DNA of 64,000 nt from Comamonadaceae bacterium G21597-S1. GTDB lineage: Bacteria > Pseudomonadota > Gammaproteobacteria > Burkholderiales > Burkholderiaceae_C. The stretch covers positions 62,001 through 126,000 of the forward strand of contig JAPWHR010000006.1 of the NCBI GenBank assembly GCA_027214345.1, given 5' to 3'. Each line of letters begins with the position of its first letter. Position 1 is the stretch's first letter. Both the position numbers and the translations under genes were made by a program. Below the pieces are notes generated by a model. That model had not been told where the DNA came from. It saw only the letters and a program-made list of their open reading frames with translations, and did not search any database. This document shows, piece by piece, positions 34,810-42,861 of the stretch.

Positions 34810-35966
34810 ATCGCGCGTGCCTGTTCCAGCGTCAACCCCAGTCCGAAACCCGGTTCGTCCGACGGTGTCAATCGGCCGTCCTCTGGCGCCGCGGTGCCCG
34901 GCGTCAGCCGCACTTCATGCAGCGGCACGCCGGGTGCGGAGCCGACGAAATATTCGCCCATCGTCGCGTTCGGCACGGCCAGCGTGAAATGTTGTCCGTA
35001 CGCGGTGTTCATGCCCGCGTGCAGCATCACCGGTATGCCGGCGGCCTGCGCGATGCGTGCGATCTTCACGCAGCCGGTCATGCCGCCGGCCCAGCCGATG
35101 TCGGGCTGGAACACGTCCAGGCTGCGGCTGACCGCGGCGCTGGCGAACGGTGCCGGCGTGTACCAGTGTTCGCCGCCGGCCAGGCCGTGGCCGGGCAGGC
35201 GTTCGCGCAGGCTGCGCACGCCGTCCAGATCGTCCGGCATCAGGCAGTCCTCGATCCAGCGCAAGCGGTGCGGCAGCATGCGCTGCGCGAAGCTGACGGC
35301 ATAGTCGACGTCGAAGGCCATCCAGCAGTCGACCATCAGGTCGCGTTCGGGGCCGATCGCCGCGCGCGTGTTCTCGATGAACGCCTCGTTGTTGTCCAGA
35401 CCCCGTATGCCGTCGGCCGGGCCGTACGGACAGGCGATCTTGGTGGCCTGGAAGCCGAGTTCGAGGATCCAGTCGGTGTCGTTGCCGGTGGCATAACAGT
35501 CGATGTGGGTGCGCGCCGGCGCGCCCAGCAGGGCGTACACGGGTTGCCCGAGCAACTTGCCCTTGAGATCCCACAAGGCCAGGTCGATGGCGCTGACCGC
35601 ATAACAGGACAGGCCGCCGGCATACGGCGACGTCATGCCCTGCATCAGGTTCCAGACGTGGTCGGTGTCGGTGCAGGTCTCCCCGAGCAGCAGCGGCGCC
35701 AGATGGTCGTTGATGATGGATATCACCGGCGTGCCGTAACGCGTCATGCCCAGGCCCCAGCTGCCGTCGTCGGCCGTCACCAGGCAGGCCACCGACGGCC
35801 AGCGCGGGCGCCAGCTCGCGCGCAGGCGCTTGAAGCGCGGGAAATGCGACATCGGGCTGGCAACCTCGGCATCGGCGGTCCAGGCCGGACGTCGTTTGGC
35901 CGTGGTCGGCGGGCCGCCGAGCAGGTCGCTGGCGATGGGAAAGGCGTGGATGGATCGGATCTTCAT
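34800..35966 (-). CDS. L-rhamnonate dehydratase-like enolase-superfamily protein
   Basis: The protein has 388 aa. It matches the RhmD pattern: a SPMSHFPRFKRLRASW loop, SCYAVSAIDLALWDLKGKLLG, CYATGNDTDW, MVDCWMAFDVDYAV (metal Asp), RWIEDCLMPDD (Glu), GLAGGEHWYT (Glu/His) and DVFQPDIGWAGGMTG. The expected dehydration gives a 2-keto-3-deoxy sugar acid. The catalytic His of RhmD would map near MLHAGMNTAYGQHF. ATG 35966 gives MKIRSIHAFPIAS. It is convergent with the other enolase-superfamily gene and ends in TAA inside an AT-rich motif. Confidence 0.8.
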   Translation of the reverse strand: MKIRSIHAFPIASDLLGGPPTTAKRRPAWTADAEVASPMSHFPRFKRLRASWRPRWPSVACLVTADDGSWGLGMTRYGTPVISIINDHLAPLLLGETCTDTDHVWNLMQGMTSPYAGGLSCYAVSAIDLALWDLKGKLLGQPVYALLGAPARTHIDCYATGNDTDWILELGFQATKIACPYGPADGIRGLDNNEAFIENTRAAIGPERDLMVDCWMAFDVDYAVSFAQRMLPHRLRWIEDCLMPDDLDGVRSLRERLPGHGLAGGEHWYTPAPFASAAVSRSLDVFQPDIGWAGGMTGCVKIARIAQAAGIPVMLHAGMNTAYGQHFTLAVPNATMGEYFVGSAPGVPLHEVRLTPGTAAPEDGRLTPSDEPGFGLGLTLEQARAMAI

Positions 35967-36093
35967 CGTGTCCTGCGTCAGAAGGGACGTTCGATTGTGC
36001 CGGTAACCGGGCATGAGCCCATGGCCCTCGCCCGCTTTCGGACTTTGCCAGGCGGCGCCGCGTGCACGTCCGTGCGTCGTGGATACTTTGTGC

Positions 36094-37557
36094 ATGGAAT
36101 TCGTCAACCTGCCCCTGCTCGCCGTCTCCGGACTGGTATTCGTCAGCGTGCTGGTGGGTCTGTTCTCGGCGCGGATCGGTTTCTCATTCCTGCTGGTATT
36201 CCTGTTCGCCGGCATCCTGGCGGGCGAGGACGGCCCGGGCGGGGTCCGCTTCGACGATTACCGGCTGAGTTTCTGGGTCGGCAACCTGGCGCTGGCGGTG
36301 ATCCTGCTCGATGGCGGCCTGCGCACCGCGTTCGCGACTTTCCGCACCGGGCTGCGGCCGGCCTCGTTGCTGGCCTCGGTCGGTGTCGTGGTCTGCGCAG
36401 GCATCACGGCGGTGGCCGGCGTGATCTTCGTCGGGCTCGACTGGCCGACGGCCTTCCTGCTCGGCGCCATCGTCGGCTCGACCGATGCAGCCGCGGTGTT
36501 CGCGTTGCTGACCCGCTCTGGTGTGGTGCTCAACGAGCGGGTCGCCGCGACACTGGAGATCGAGTCGGGCGTCAACGATCCGATGGCGGTCTACCTGACG
36601 CTGGCCTTCATCGCCGTCATCGGTGCCTACGGCGCCCAGGATGCGCCGTGGGCCACGGTGGCCTGGTCCTTCCTGCAGCAGTTCGGCTGGGGGGCCGTGG
36701 TCGGTGTCGCGGGCGGATTTGCGATGGCGCTGCTGCTGCCGCGCCTGGTGTCGCGCGACGCCGGTGGCGGCGTGCTGGCATTGCTGGTTGGCGCGGGCGG
36801 CCTGGCGATCTTCGCCGCGGCCGGACTGCTGGGCGGCTCCGGCTTCCTGGCGGTCTACCTGTTCGGGCTGATCCTGGCCAATCGCGCGGTCGACGCCGTG
36901 GCGCCCATCCTGATCGTGATGGACGGTTACGCCTGGCTGGCGCAGGCCGGCATGTTCCTGCTGCTGGGCCTGCTGGTGACACCGTCGACCATGCTGGACT
37001 ACACCGTGCCCGGGCTGGCCGTGGCAGCGACGCTGATCCTGGTGGCGCGGCCGCTGGCGGTCTGGTTGTGCCTGTGGCCGTTCCGGTTCACGCGCAACGA
37101 GACCTGGTACATCGCGTGGGTCGGCCTGCGCGGCGCCGTGCCCATCGTGCTGGCATTGTTTCCGCTGATGGCGGGCACGCCGCAGGCCGCCGAGCTGTTC
37201 AACATCGCCTTTCTGGTCGTGGTCGCATCCCTGTTGCTGCAGGGCTCGACCATCGGCTGGATGGCGCGCCGGCTGGGCGTGGCGATACCCGAGGCCAGTG
37301 ACGAGCTGGAACACCGTGCGGTGTTCCGCGATTTCGAGCTGGCCAGCAGCACGCCCATCGGCGCCGTGTGCGAGTTCTACTCCCTGCCGGCACCTGACGC
37401 GGCCGATGCGGAGCTGACGCTGGGCAATTGGATGGCGCGCCAGCTGCGCCGGCCGCCGGTGGCCGGCGACAGCGTGGCCTGGGGGGCGGCGACCTTTGTG
37501 GTGCGGGAGTTGCAGGACGGGCGTATCTCGCGCGTCGGGCTGGGGCTGGCGTCCTGA
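36094..37557 (+). CDS. K+/H+ antiporter, CPA1 NhaP2/CvrA type
   Basis: This 487-aa inner-membrane exchanger has about 12 hydrophobic segments. Key features are FAGILAGEDGPGG, ILLDGGLRT, GAIVGSTDAAAVFALL, LEIESGVNDPMAVYLT (the ND ion-binding pair) and WVGLRGAVPIVLALFPL. The soluble C-terminus (about 400-487, EFYSLPAPDAADAELTLGNW) is the CorC/HlyC-like domain of CvrA-type proteins, which may sense nucleotide or ionic state. ATG 36094 starts MEFVNLPLL; upstream in-frame sequence is not membrane-like. It appears monocistronic. Confidence 0.87.
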   Translation: MEFVNLPLLAVSGLVFVSVLVGLFSARIGFSFLLVFLFAGILAGEDGPGGVRFDDYRLSFWVGNLALAVILLDGGLRTAFATFRTGLRPASLLASVGVVVCAGITAVAGVIFVGLDWPTAFLLGAIVGSTDAAAVFALLTRSGVVLNERVAATLEIESGVNDPMAVYLTLAFIAVIGAYGAQDAPWATVAWSFLQQFGWGAVVGVAGGFAMALLLPRLVSRDAGGGVLALLVGAGGLAIFAAAGLLGGSGFLAVYLFGLILANRAVDAVAPILIVMDGYAWLAQAGMFLLLGLLVTPSTMLDYTVPGLAVAATLILVARPLAVWLCLWPFRFTRNETWYIAWVGLRGAVPIVLALFPLMAGTPQAAELFNIAFLVVVASLLLQGSTIGWMARRLGVAIPEASDELEHRAVFRDFELASSTPIGAVCEFYSLPAPDAADAELTLGNWMARQLRRPPVAGDSVAWGAATFVVRELQDGRISRVGLGLAS

Positions 37558-37592
37558 GGCGGCCTGTGCCCGCCAGTCGTTAGCGGCGTACG

Positions 37593-38180
37593 ATGGCGGG
37601 CACCATGCCCACCATCGGCTACACCTTGTTCGACACCGCGATCGGCACTTGCGGCATCGCCTGGGGACCGTCGGGCCTGACCGGCGTGCAGTTGCCCGAG
37701 GAAGATGCCGCGGCAACCCGGGCGCGGATGGAAAGGCGTTTCCCGCAGGTCGCAGAATGTACGCCGTCGGAGCCGGTGCAACACGCGATCGGTCGCATCG
37801 TCGACTTGCTTGAAGGCCGGCCGACGCAGCCGGCCGACCTGTCCGACCTGCCGCTGGACATGAGCGGCGTGCCGCCATTCCACCAGCGTGTCTATGCGCT
37901 GGCCCGGCAGATGGCGCCGGGCGAGACGACGACCTATGGCGAGATGGCACGACGCCTGGGCGAACCCGGCGCGGCCCGCGCCGTCGGCCAGGCGCTGGGC
38001 CACAACCCGTTCGCGCCGGTCGTGCCGTGCCACCGCATCCTGGCCGCCGACGGCCGGTCGGGGGGTTTTTCCGCCAGTGGCGGCGCGCGCACCAAGCTCC
38101 GCCTGCTCGAGATCGAAGGCGCGCGGTTCGGCGACGGCCCGGGCCTGTTCGATGCGGAGCCGCAGGGCGGCGCGCCGTGA
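37593..38180 (+). CDS. ogt: Methylated-DNA-[protein]-cysteine S-methyltransferase (Ogt/AGT)
   Basis: The protein has 195 aa. The C-terminal DNA-binding/active-site domain contains TTYGEMARRLGEPGAARAVGQA (helix-turn-helix with arginine finger), NPFAPVVPCHR with acceptor Cys146, and GGFSASGGARTKLRLLEIEG. It repairs O6-alkylguanine by suicide transfer of the alkyl group. The N-terminal ribonuclease-like domain is degenerate, as usual. ATG 37593 and 37605 are both possible; a TACGAT hexamer overlaps the first. It is convergent with phoX, 6 bp apart. Confidence 0.9.
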   Translation: MAGTMPTIGYTLFDTAIGTCGIAWGPSGLTGVQLPEEDAAATRARMERRFPQVAECTPSEPVQHAIGRIVDLLEGRPTQPADLSDLPLDMSGVPPFHQRVYALARQMAPGETTTYGEMARRLGEPGAARAVGQALGHNPFAPVVPCHRILAADGRSGGFSASGGARTKLRLLEIEGARFGDGPGLFDAEPQGGAP

Positions 38181-38186
38181 GCGGGT

Positions 38187-40382
38187 TCAGCTACCGATGC
38201 GCCCGCCGTCGACCTTGGTGATGACGATGGTGGCCGAGCGCGGCCGCTGGCCGGCGCCGTAGCCGGCGTTGGCCGGCCACTGGCTTTCGTATTTCGCCGG
38301 GTTCGCAATGTCGGCCATCTTCGTGTTCTCGCCGGGGTGCTGGATGTTGATGAACATCGCGCGACCGTCCGGGCTTTCGCACCAGCCGGTGATCTCCGCA
38401 CCCCGCGGGCCGACCAGGAAACGCTTGAACGTGGCGCTGCTTTGCGCCTTGCCAGCGTGGGTGTCGACGCGTTTTTCGCTGCCGTCGGCACGTTTGTAGG
38501 CGAGCGTCTTCTTGCCGCCGTCGCCGACCTTGCCGGGAATGGCCGCCATCAGCATGCAGTTGGTGACGTCGGTGTAGGCGCCGTCGTCGGTCTGGATCCA
38601 GCAAATGCCGGTGGACGGGCTGAACACCAGGCCGTCGGGCGAGGACAGGTCGTTGCTGTCGTCCAGGTTGGACAGGTTGATCGTGCCCTTGTCGGCGCCG
38701 GCTTCGGAGGCGAACAGGTAGACGTCCCAGCGGAACGCAGTGGCGTGCGCCTGGCCTTCGGCCATGCGGATGATGTGGCCGTTGACGTTGCCGTTGTTCT
38801 TTTTGCTGCCTTTCATGTCCGTGTAGACGCGCGGGTTGGCGGCGTCGGCGGCCATCGCGCCGTCCAGGCTGCGGTTGCTGTTGTTGGTCAGCGTGAAGTA
38901 GACCTCGCCGTTTTTCGGGTTGACGCCACCCCATTCCGGGCGGTCCATGCGCGTGGCGCCGACCGCGTCGGCCGCCAGGCGGGTGAAGATGGCGATGTCG
39001 GCGTCGCTCTTGAATTCAAAGTCCGGGTTGGCTGCGACGATGGGGTTGCGCATCGACAACTCGAGCCACTCGCCGCTGCCGTCGTCCTTGAACTTGGCCA
39101 CGTACAGCGTGCCCTGGTCCAGGTACTTGTCGCCCACGGCCAGGCGGTCGGTGGCATGGGCGTCACGCGGGTCCCAGCGGGCCGCGGAGACGAACTTGTA
39201 GATGTATTCGCCGCGCGAATCGTCGCCCATGTAGGCGACCACAGGCTGGCCCGCCACCGGCCGCGCGAAGGTCGCATTCTCATGGCCCATGCGACCCAGC
39301 GCGGTGCGCTTGCGCAGTGCCTTGGAGCCGTCGTAGGGGTCGATCTCGACGATATAGCCGAAGCCGTTCATCTCGTTGCGGTAGTCGCCCTGTGCCGACG
39401 CACCGGTGGCGCTGTTGTTCCAGCGTGCATACATGTCCTGCGCCCCCGCGCTTTCCCAGCCGTGGCGGCTGGCGGCGCCGGCCTTGCGGCCGTAACGCTC
39501 GAGCGCGACGACGGACGCATCCTTCTTGCCGCGGCGCTCGTCGTCCTTGGCATCGCGGTGGAAATAGCCGAACCAGTTCTCCTCGCCCGACACATAGGTG
39601 GCCCAGGGTGTCTTGCCGGTGCCGCAGTTGTTCAGCGTGCCGCGGGTGCGCGTGCCGTCCGGGCTGTAGCGCGTGACCAGGTGCGCGCTGCCGCGTGCCG
39701 GGCCGTGGATATCGACCGGCGTCATCGTCGTGACGCGGCGGTTGAACGGCGAGTCCTTGCGGTACGACCAGCCACCCGTGCCGGCCAGTACCTCGATCAC
39801 CGACAGGCCGTGGATCATCAGCTCCTTGTCGACCTCGGCGGCCTTGCGGGGCAGGCTGGCGGCGCCGCCGTTGGCATGCAGGAAGAAGGAGGTCAGTTTC
39901 TCGTCGGTCGTGGCCTCGTGGTTCATCGCGATCAGCCCTCGGCTGGCGAAACGCTCCGAGGGCTTGCCGGCGGCATCGAGGCCGAACCATTCCATGCCGT
40001 CATGGTGGTCGCCGGCGCGCTTGTCGAAATCGGTGTCGGTGCCGTCGTTGCGGAACGCCGCGGCACCGGGCAGGATCGGGTCGCCCAGCGCGTACAGCAC
40101 CTGCGCGCGGTAACCCGCCGGGACCTGGACCGTGTCGGCCAGGCTCTTGCCGACCGGCGCAAAACCCAGTTCGGTGATCGGGTCGTGCGCGCCGCCGGCG
40201 GCACCCGTGGTTGCGCAGCCGGCCAGAGCCAGGCCGCCGAGCGCAGCGCCGGCCGCACCGCCGCGCAGCAGGGTGCGGCGGCTGAGCCGTTGCTGCACGA
40301 TGACGTCGATGTGCGGATTGGCGGACCGATTGGAGTCCTCGTCGTTGAAAAGCGCGTGTGGGGTGGGGGTGTCGGATGGCAT
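38187..40382 (-). CDS. phoX: PhoX-family alkaline phosphatase
   Basis: The protein has 731 aa. A Tat signal with lipobox-like end (SRRTLLRGGAAGAALGGLALAGC, about 35-57) precedes the DUF839/PhoX beta-propeller. Typical blocks are GLIAMNHEATT, NNCGTGKTPWATYVSGEENW, ALGRMGHENATF, VAYMGDDSRGEYIYKFVS, WGGVNPKNGEVYFTLTNNS and a late NIQHPGEN. PhoX enzymes are Ca/Fe-dependent periplasmic phosphomonoesterases induced by phosphate starvation. A Pho box lies about 50 bp upstream of ATG 40382. A longer frame to 40421 was rejected because MPSDTP fits the family start. It is divergent from a NAPE-PLD-like gene. Confidence 0.9.
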   Translation of the reverse strand: MPSDTPTPHALFNDEDSNRSANPHIDVIVQQRLSRRTLLRGGAAGAALGGLALAGCATTGAAGGAHDPITELGFAPVGKSLADTVQVPAGYRAQVLYALGDPILPGAAAFRNDGTDTDFDKRAGDHHDGMEWFGLDAAGKPSERFASRGLIAMNHEATTDEKLTSFFLHANGGAASLPRKAAEVDKELMIHGLSVIEVLAGTGGWSYRKDSPFNRRVTTMTPVDIHGPARGSAHLVTRYSPDGTRTRGTLNNCGTGKTPWATYVSGEENWFGYFHRDAKDDERRGKKDASVVALERYGRKAGAASRHGWESAGAQDMYARWNNSATGASAQGDYRNEMNGFGYIVEIDPYDGSKALRKRTALGRMGHENATFARPVAGQPVVAYMGDDSRGEYIYKFVSAARWDPRDAHATDRLAVGDKYLDQGTLYVAKFKDDGSGEWLELSMRNPIVAANPDFEFKSDADIAIFTRLAADAVGATRMDRPEWGGVNPKNGEVYFTLTNNSNRSLDGAMAADAANPRVYTDMKGSKKNNGNVNGHIIRMAEGQAHATAFRWDVYLFASEAGADKGTINLSNLDDSNDLSSPDGLVFSPSTGICWIQTDDGAYTDVTNCMLMAAIPGKVGDGGKKTLAYKRADGSEKRVDTHAGKAQSSATFKRFLVGPRGAEITGWCESPDGRAMFINIQHPGENTKMADIANPAKYESQWPANAGYGAGQRPRSATIVITKVDGGRIGS

Positions 40383-40432
40383 GTGAATGAAACAACAGGT
40401 TGGTGACAACAGCGCGAGCATCGGTCATTCCG

Positions 40433-40450
40433 GTGACGGTTCGATGACAG
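40433..40450 (-). promoter_or_regulatory. Pho box upstream of phoX
   Basis: The minus strand reads CTGTCAT-CGAA-CCGTCAC: two 7-bp repeats with the 4-bp spacer of the PhoB site (consensus CTGTCAT-N4-CTGTCAT), with two mismatches in 14. It lies about 50 bp before the phoX ATG and about 57 bp before the divergent metallo-hydrolase ATG, so it could serve either. Confidence 0.65.
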
Positions 40451-40506
40451 GTCCGTGCAAGGCCTATGGCAGCTGCTGAGGCAGAATGGCTGCGGGAGGT
40501 TTCGTC

Positions 40507-41613
40507 ATGTCGCGCTGGGTCAAGGTCTTGCTGGTGATCGGGGTCGTGGTGGTCCTGCTGGGGCTGGCCGCGTCACTCGTGCTGAGCCTGCCGACCTTCG
40601 GCGGGGCGATGGAGGGCGAGCGGCTGGCGCGCATGCAAGGTTCGCCCCACTATGTCGACGGGCGGTTCGAGAACACGCCGCCGTACCGCAGCGACCTTGC
40701 CCTGATGCAGAACCTGCGTGACTACATGGGTGGCCAGCAGCGTGAACCCGGGTTCGCGATCCCCGTCTTGCCGCTGGATCCGGCCGCGCTGAAACAGCCG
40801 GCGCTGGCGGGCATGCGCGCGATCTGGTTCGGCCACTCCACCGTGCTGGTCGAGATCGACGGCGTGCGCATCCTGACCGACCCGGTGTTGTCGCAGCGTG
40901 CCTCGCCGTTCCAGTTCGTCGGTCCCGAGCGCATGCATGCGCCGCCGATCGCCCTCGACCAGCTCGAAGGCATCGATGCCGCCGTGATCTCGCACGACCA
41001 CTACGACCACCTCGATCGCGACACCGTGCTGCAACTGGCGCGGGGCGGCACGCATTTCTTCGTCGGCCTGGGCATCGGTGCGCATCTGGAGCGCTGGAGC
41101 ATTCCGCCGGTGCAGATCCACGAGATGGACTGGTGGGACCACACCCGCTTCAAGGGCGTCGAGATCCATGCCACGCCGGCGCGGCATTATTCCGGGCGCA
41201 AGAGCATGGACAACTCCACGCTGTGGACTTCCTGGATGATCCGCGGCGCCGGCTATTCCGTCTATTCCAGCGGCGACACCGGATACGGGCCGCACTTCAA
41301 GGAAATCCGCGCCCGTCTGGGTGCGCCGGACATGACCCTGATGAAGATCGGCTCCTACGGCAACAGCTGGCTGGACATCCACATGGACCCGGAGTCGGCG
41401 GTGCAGGCGCACCTGGACCTCGGCGCGAAGACGCTGCTGCCGGTGCATTGGGCCACGTTCAATTTGTCGTACCACGCATGGGACGAACCCATCGTGCGCG
41501 CGCTGGCTGCGGCGCGCGACAAGGGCGTGTTGGTGGTCACGCCGCGGGTGGGGGAGGTGGTGGAGCACGACGCTGCGTTCTTGAATCAGGCGTGGTACCG
41601 CCGCTGGCGGTAA
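40507..41613 (+). CDS. MBL-fold metallo-hydrolase, NAPE-PLD-like
   Basis: The protein has 368 aa. One N-terminal membrane anchor (about 5-28) is followed by a metallo-beta-lactamase domain with the dinuclear metal motif H163-x-H165-x-D167-H168 (SHDHYDHLD). Further metal ligands are HY in TPARHYSGRKS, Asp in YSSGDTGYGPHF and a late His in PVHWATF. The strand order and the WFGHSTVLVEIDG motif match the NAPE-phospholipase-D/UlaG-like branch, suggesting phosphodiesterase action on a lipid at the periplasmic face. GGGAGG lies 7 nt before ATG 40507. It shares its promoter region with phoX. Confidence 0.85.
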   Translation: MSRWVKVLLVIGVVVVLLGLAASLVLSLPTFGGAMEGERLARMQGSPHYVDGRFENTPPYRSDLALMQNLRDYMGGQQREPGFAIPVLPLDPAALKQPALAGMRAIWFGHSTVLVEIDGVRILTDPVLSQRASPFQFVGPERMHAPPIALDQLEGIDAAVISHDHYDHLDRDTVLQLARGGTHFFVGLGIGAHLERWSIPPVQIHEMDWWDHTRFKGVEIHATPARHYSGRKSMDNSTLWTSWMIRGAGYSVYSSGDTGYGPHFKEIRARLGAPDMTLMKIGSYGNSWLDIHMDPESAVQAHLDLGAKTLLPVHWATFNLSYHAWDEPIVRALAAARDKGVLVVTPRVGEVVEHDAAFLNQAWYRRWR

Positions 41614-41638
41614 CGTCGTCTGCCGTCCCAGATGGCGG

Positions 41639-42490
41639 TCATCGCGACGCCACCCGGGCCAGTTCCCGCAATTGTTCCACCAGCGCGACCAGGCGCGGCC
41701 CGAACGTGTTCTCGATCACGTTGCGCGAGGCCAGGGACAGCGGCGCGACGCTGTTGAAAACCAGCAGTTCGCCTTCGACCGAGCGCCCCATGGGTACACC
41801 GACTGCGAAGTAGTCCGGATGTTGTTCGCCGTAGCTGCTGCAGAACCCCTTCCTGGAAAACTCGTCCTGTGCCTGCAGCAGCCTGGCGCCGTGTTTCGCC
41901 CAGACCGACGGCGTGCGGACCTTGATCTCGTTGAGGATGCTCTCGCGTAATGCAGGCTCGCAGCCCGCAACGAAGGCGTGACCGATCGCGGTGGATGCGA
42001 TCGGATACCGCAGTCCGATGTCGGATAGCTGCGCGGACCAGTTCGAGTCGGATCGGCTGGTCTCGACGTAGACGATGCTCAGCCTGTCCCGAATGCCCAT
42101 CGAGACCGACGCATGCAGGGCCTTGGCCAATTCGTTCATCAGTGGCCGTGCGACCTGCCGCATCGTGATGGACGCGAGCAAGGGGTAGGCCAGCGAGATG
42201 GATGCAGGGCCGAGCCGGTACTTGCCGGTCGCAGGGTCGCCGCGCAGGTAGCCGAGCTTGACCAGCGTATACGTGAACCGCGAAATCGTCGGTCGCGACA
42301 GGTCGGTGCGTCGCGCCAGCTCGCTGTTCCCCAGCACCGGCCTGACCGGCGTGAAGCATCGCAGGATCTGCAGCCCGGCGGCCAGAGTGGTCGCGAACTG
42401 CCGGTCGTTGGGTGCGGCCATTGCGCCCACGTCGTATTCGATGTCGGCGGGGTCCTGGTCGGTCTGGTAGGGGTTGGTATAGCCGCGCAT
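41639..42490 (-). CDS. IclR-family transcriptional regulator
   Basis: The protein has 283 aa. The N-terminal winged helix (about 28-95) contains LAAGLQILRCF, NSELARRTDLSRPTISRFTYTLVKLGYL and TGKYRLGPASISLAYPLL. The IclR effector domain (about 100-280) includes RYPIASTAIGHAFVAG, EFSRKGFCSSYGE and PDYFAVGVPMG. AAGGAGACAAC lies directly before ATG 42490, which decides the start. It is divergent from the rubredoxin-Rieske cluster and is its probable regulator. Confidence 0.88.
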   Translation of the reverse strand: MRGYTNPYQTDQDPADIEYDVGAMAAPNDRQFATTLAAGLQILRCFTPVRPVLGNSELARRTDLSRPTISRFTYTLVKLGYLRGDPATGKYRLGPASISLAYPLLASITMRQVARPLMNELAKALHASVSMGIRDRLSIVYVETSRSDSNWSAQLSDIGLRYPIASTAIGHAFVAGCEPALRESILNEIKVRTPSVWAKHGARLLQAQDEFSRKGFCSSYGEQHPDYFAVGVPMGRSVEGELLVFNSVAPLSLASRNVIENTFGPRLVALVEQLRELARVASR

Positions 42491-42550
42491 GTTGTCTCCT
42501 TGTCGTTGGCCTGCAGATCCTGTGCGCCCCGGGAAAACCCGAATCACTCG

Positions 42551-42578
42551 TTCAACATATTAAAACTGCATTCAACAT
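42551..42578. promoter_or_regulatory. Direct repeats TTCAACAT, 20 bp apart
   Basis: TTCAACAT occurs at 42551-42558 and 42571-42578, exactly 20 bp (two helical turns) apart, in the AT-rich gap between the IclR gene and the rubredoxin gene. The phasing suggests an operator for the IclR protein. Confidence 0.4.
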
Positions 42579-42627
42579 TTCCGAACTGCAGCACGGGAGT
42601 GTCGGCGAGGTCCGCAGAATTTGATCC

Positions 42628-42843
42628 ATGTCATTGATCAACTTCGACGCAGCGCAGATGGAAAACACCGTGGCAGGAACCGATGTCTGGATTTGCCTGG
42701 TGTGTGGGTGGACCTATGACGAACAGGCCGGTGACCCGGCATCCGGGCTGGCACCCGGCACGCCGTGGGAACAGGTTCCCTGCGACTGGGTATGCCCCGA
42801 TTGCGGCGTCGCAAAACACGAGTTCGACATGGTTCGCATCTGA
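42628..42843 (+). CDS. Rubredoxin
   Basis: The protein has 71 aa. Fe(Cys)4 ligands are Cys23 and Cys26 (CLVCGWTYDE) and Cys56 and Cys59 (CPDCG), separated by the classic GDPASGLAPGTPWEQVP...DW segment. It is a one-electron carrier, here with a 20-residue N-terminal extension. It lies 18 bp upstream of the Rieske oxygenase gene and is probably cotranscribed, so it may deliver electrons to it. Ring-hydroxylating oxygenases normally use ferredoxins or PDR-type reductases, so a rubredoxin partner would be unusual. No reductase gene is nearby. Confidence 0.9.
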   Translation: MSLINFDAAQMENTVAGTDVWICLVCGWTYDEQAGDPASGLAPGTPWEQVPCDWVCPDCGVAKHEFDMVRI

Positions 42844-42861
42844 TCAGGAGAAGAAGTCCCC

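Noticed and set aside
42621-42642. TTGATC...GATCAA inverted repeat around the rubredoxin start
   Set aside because: The spacing is wrong for an FNR/CRP site and half of it is coding sequence (SLINF). Treated as chance.
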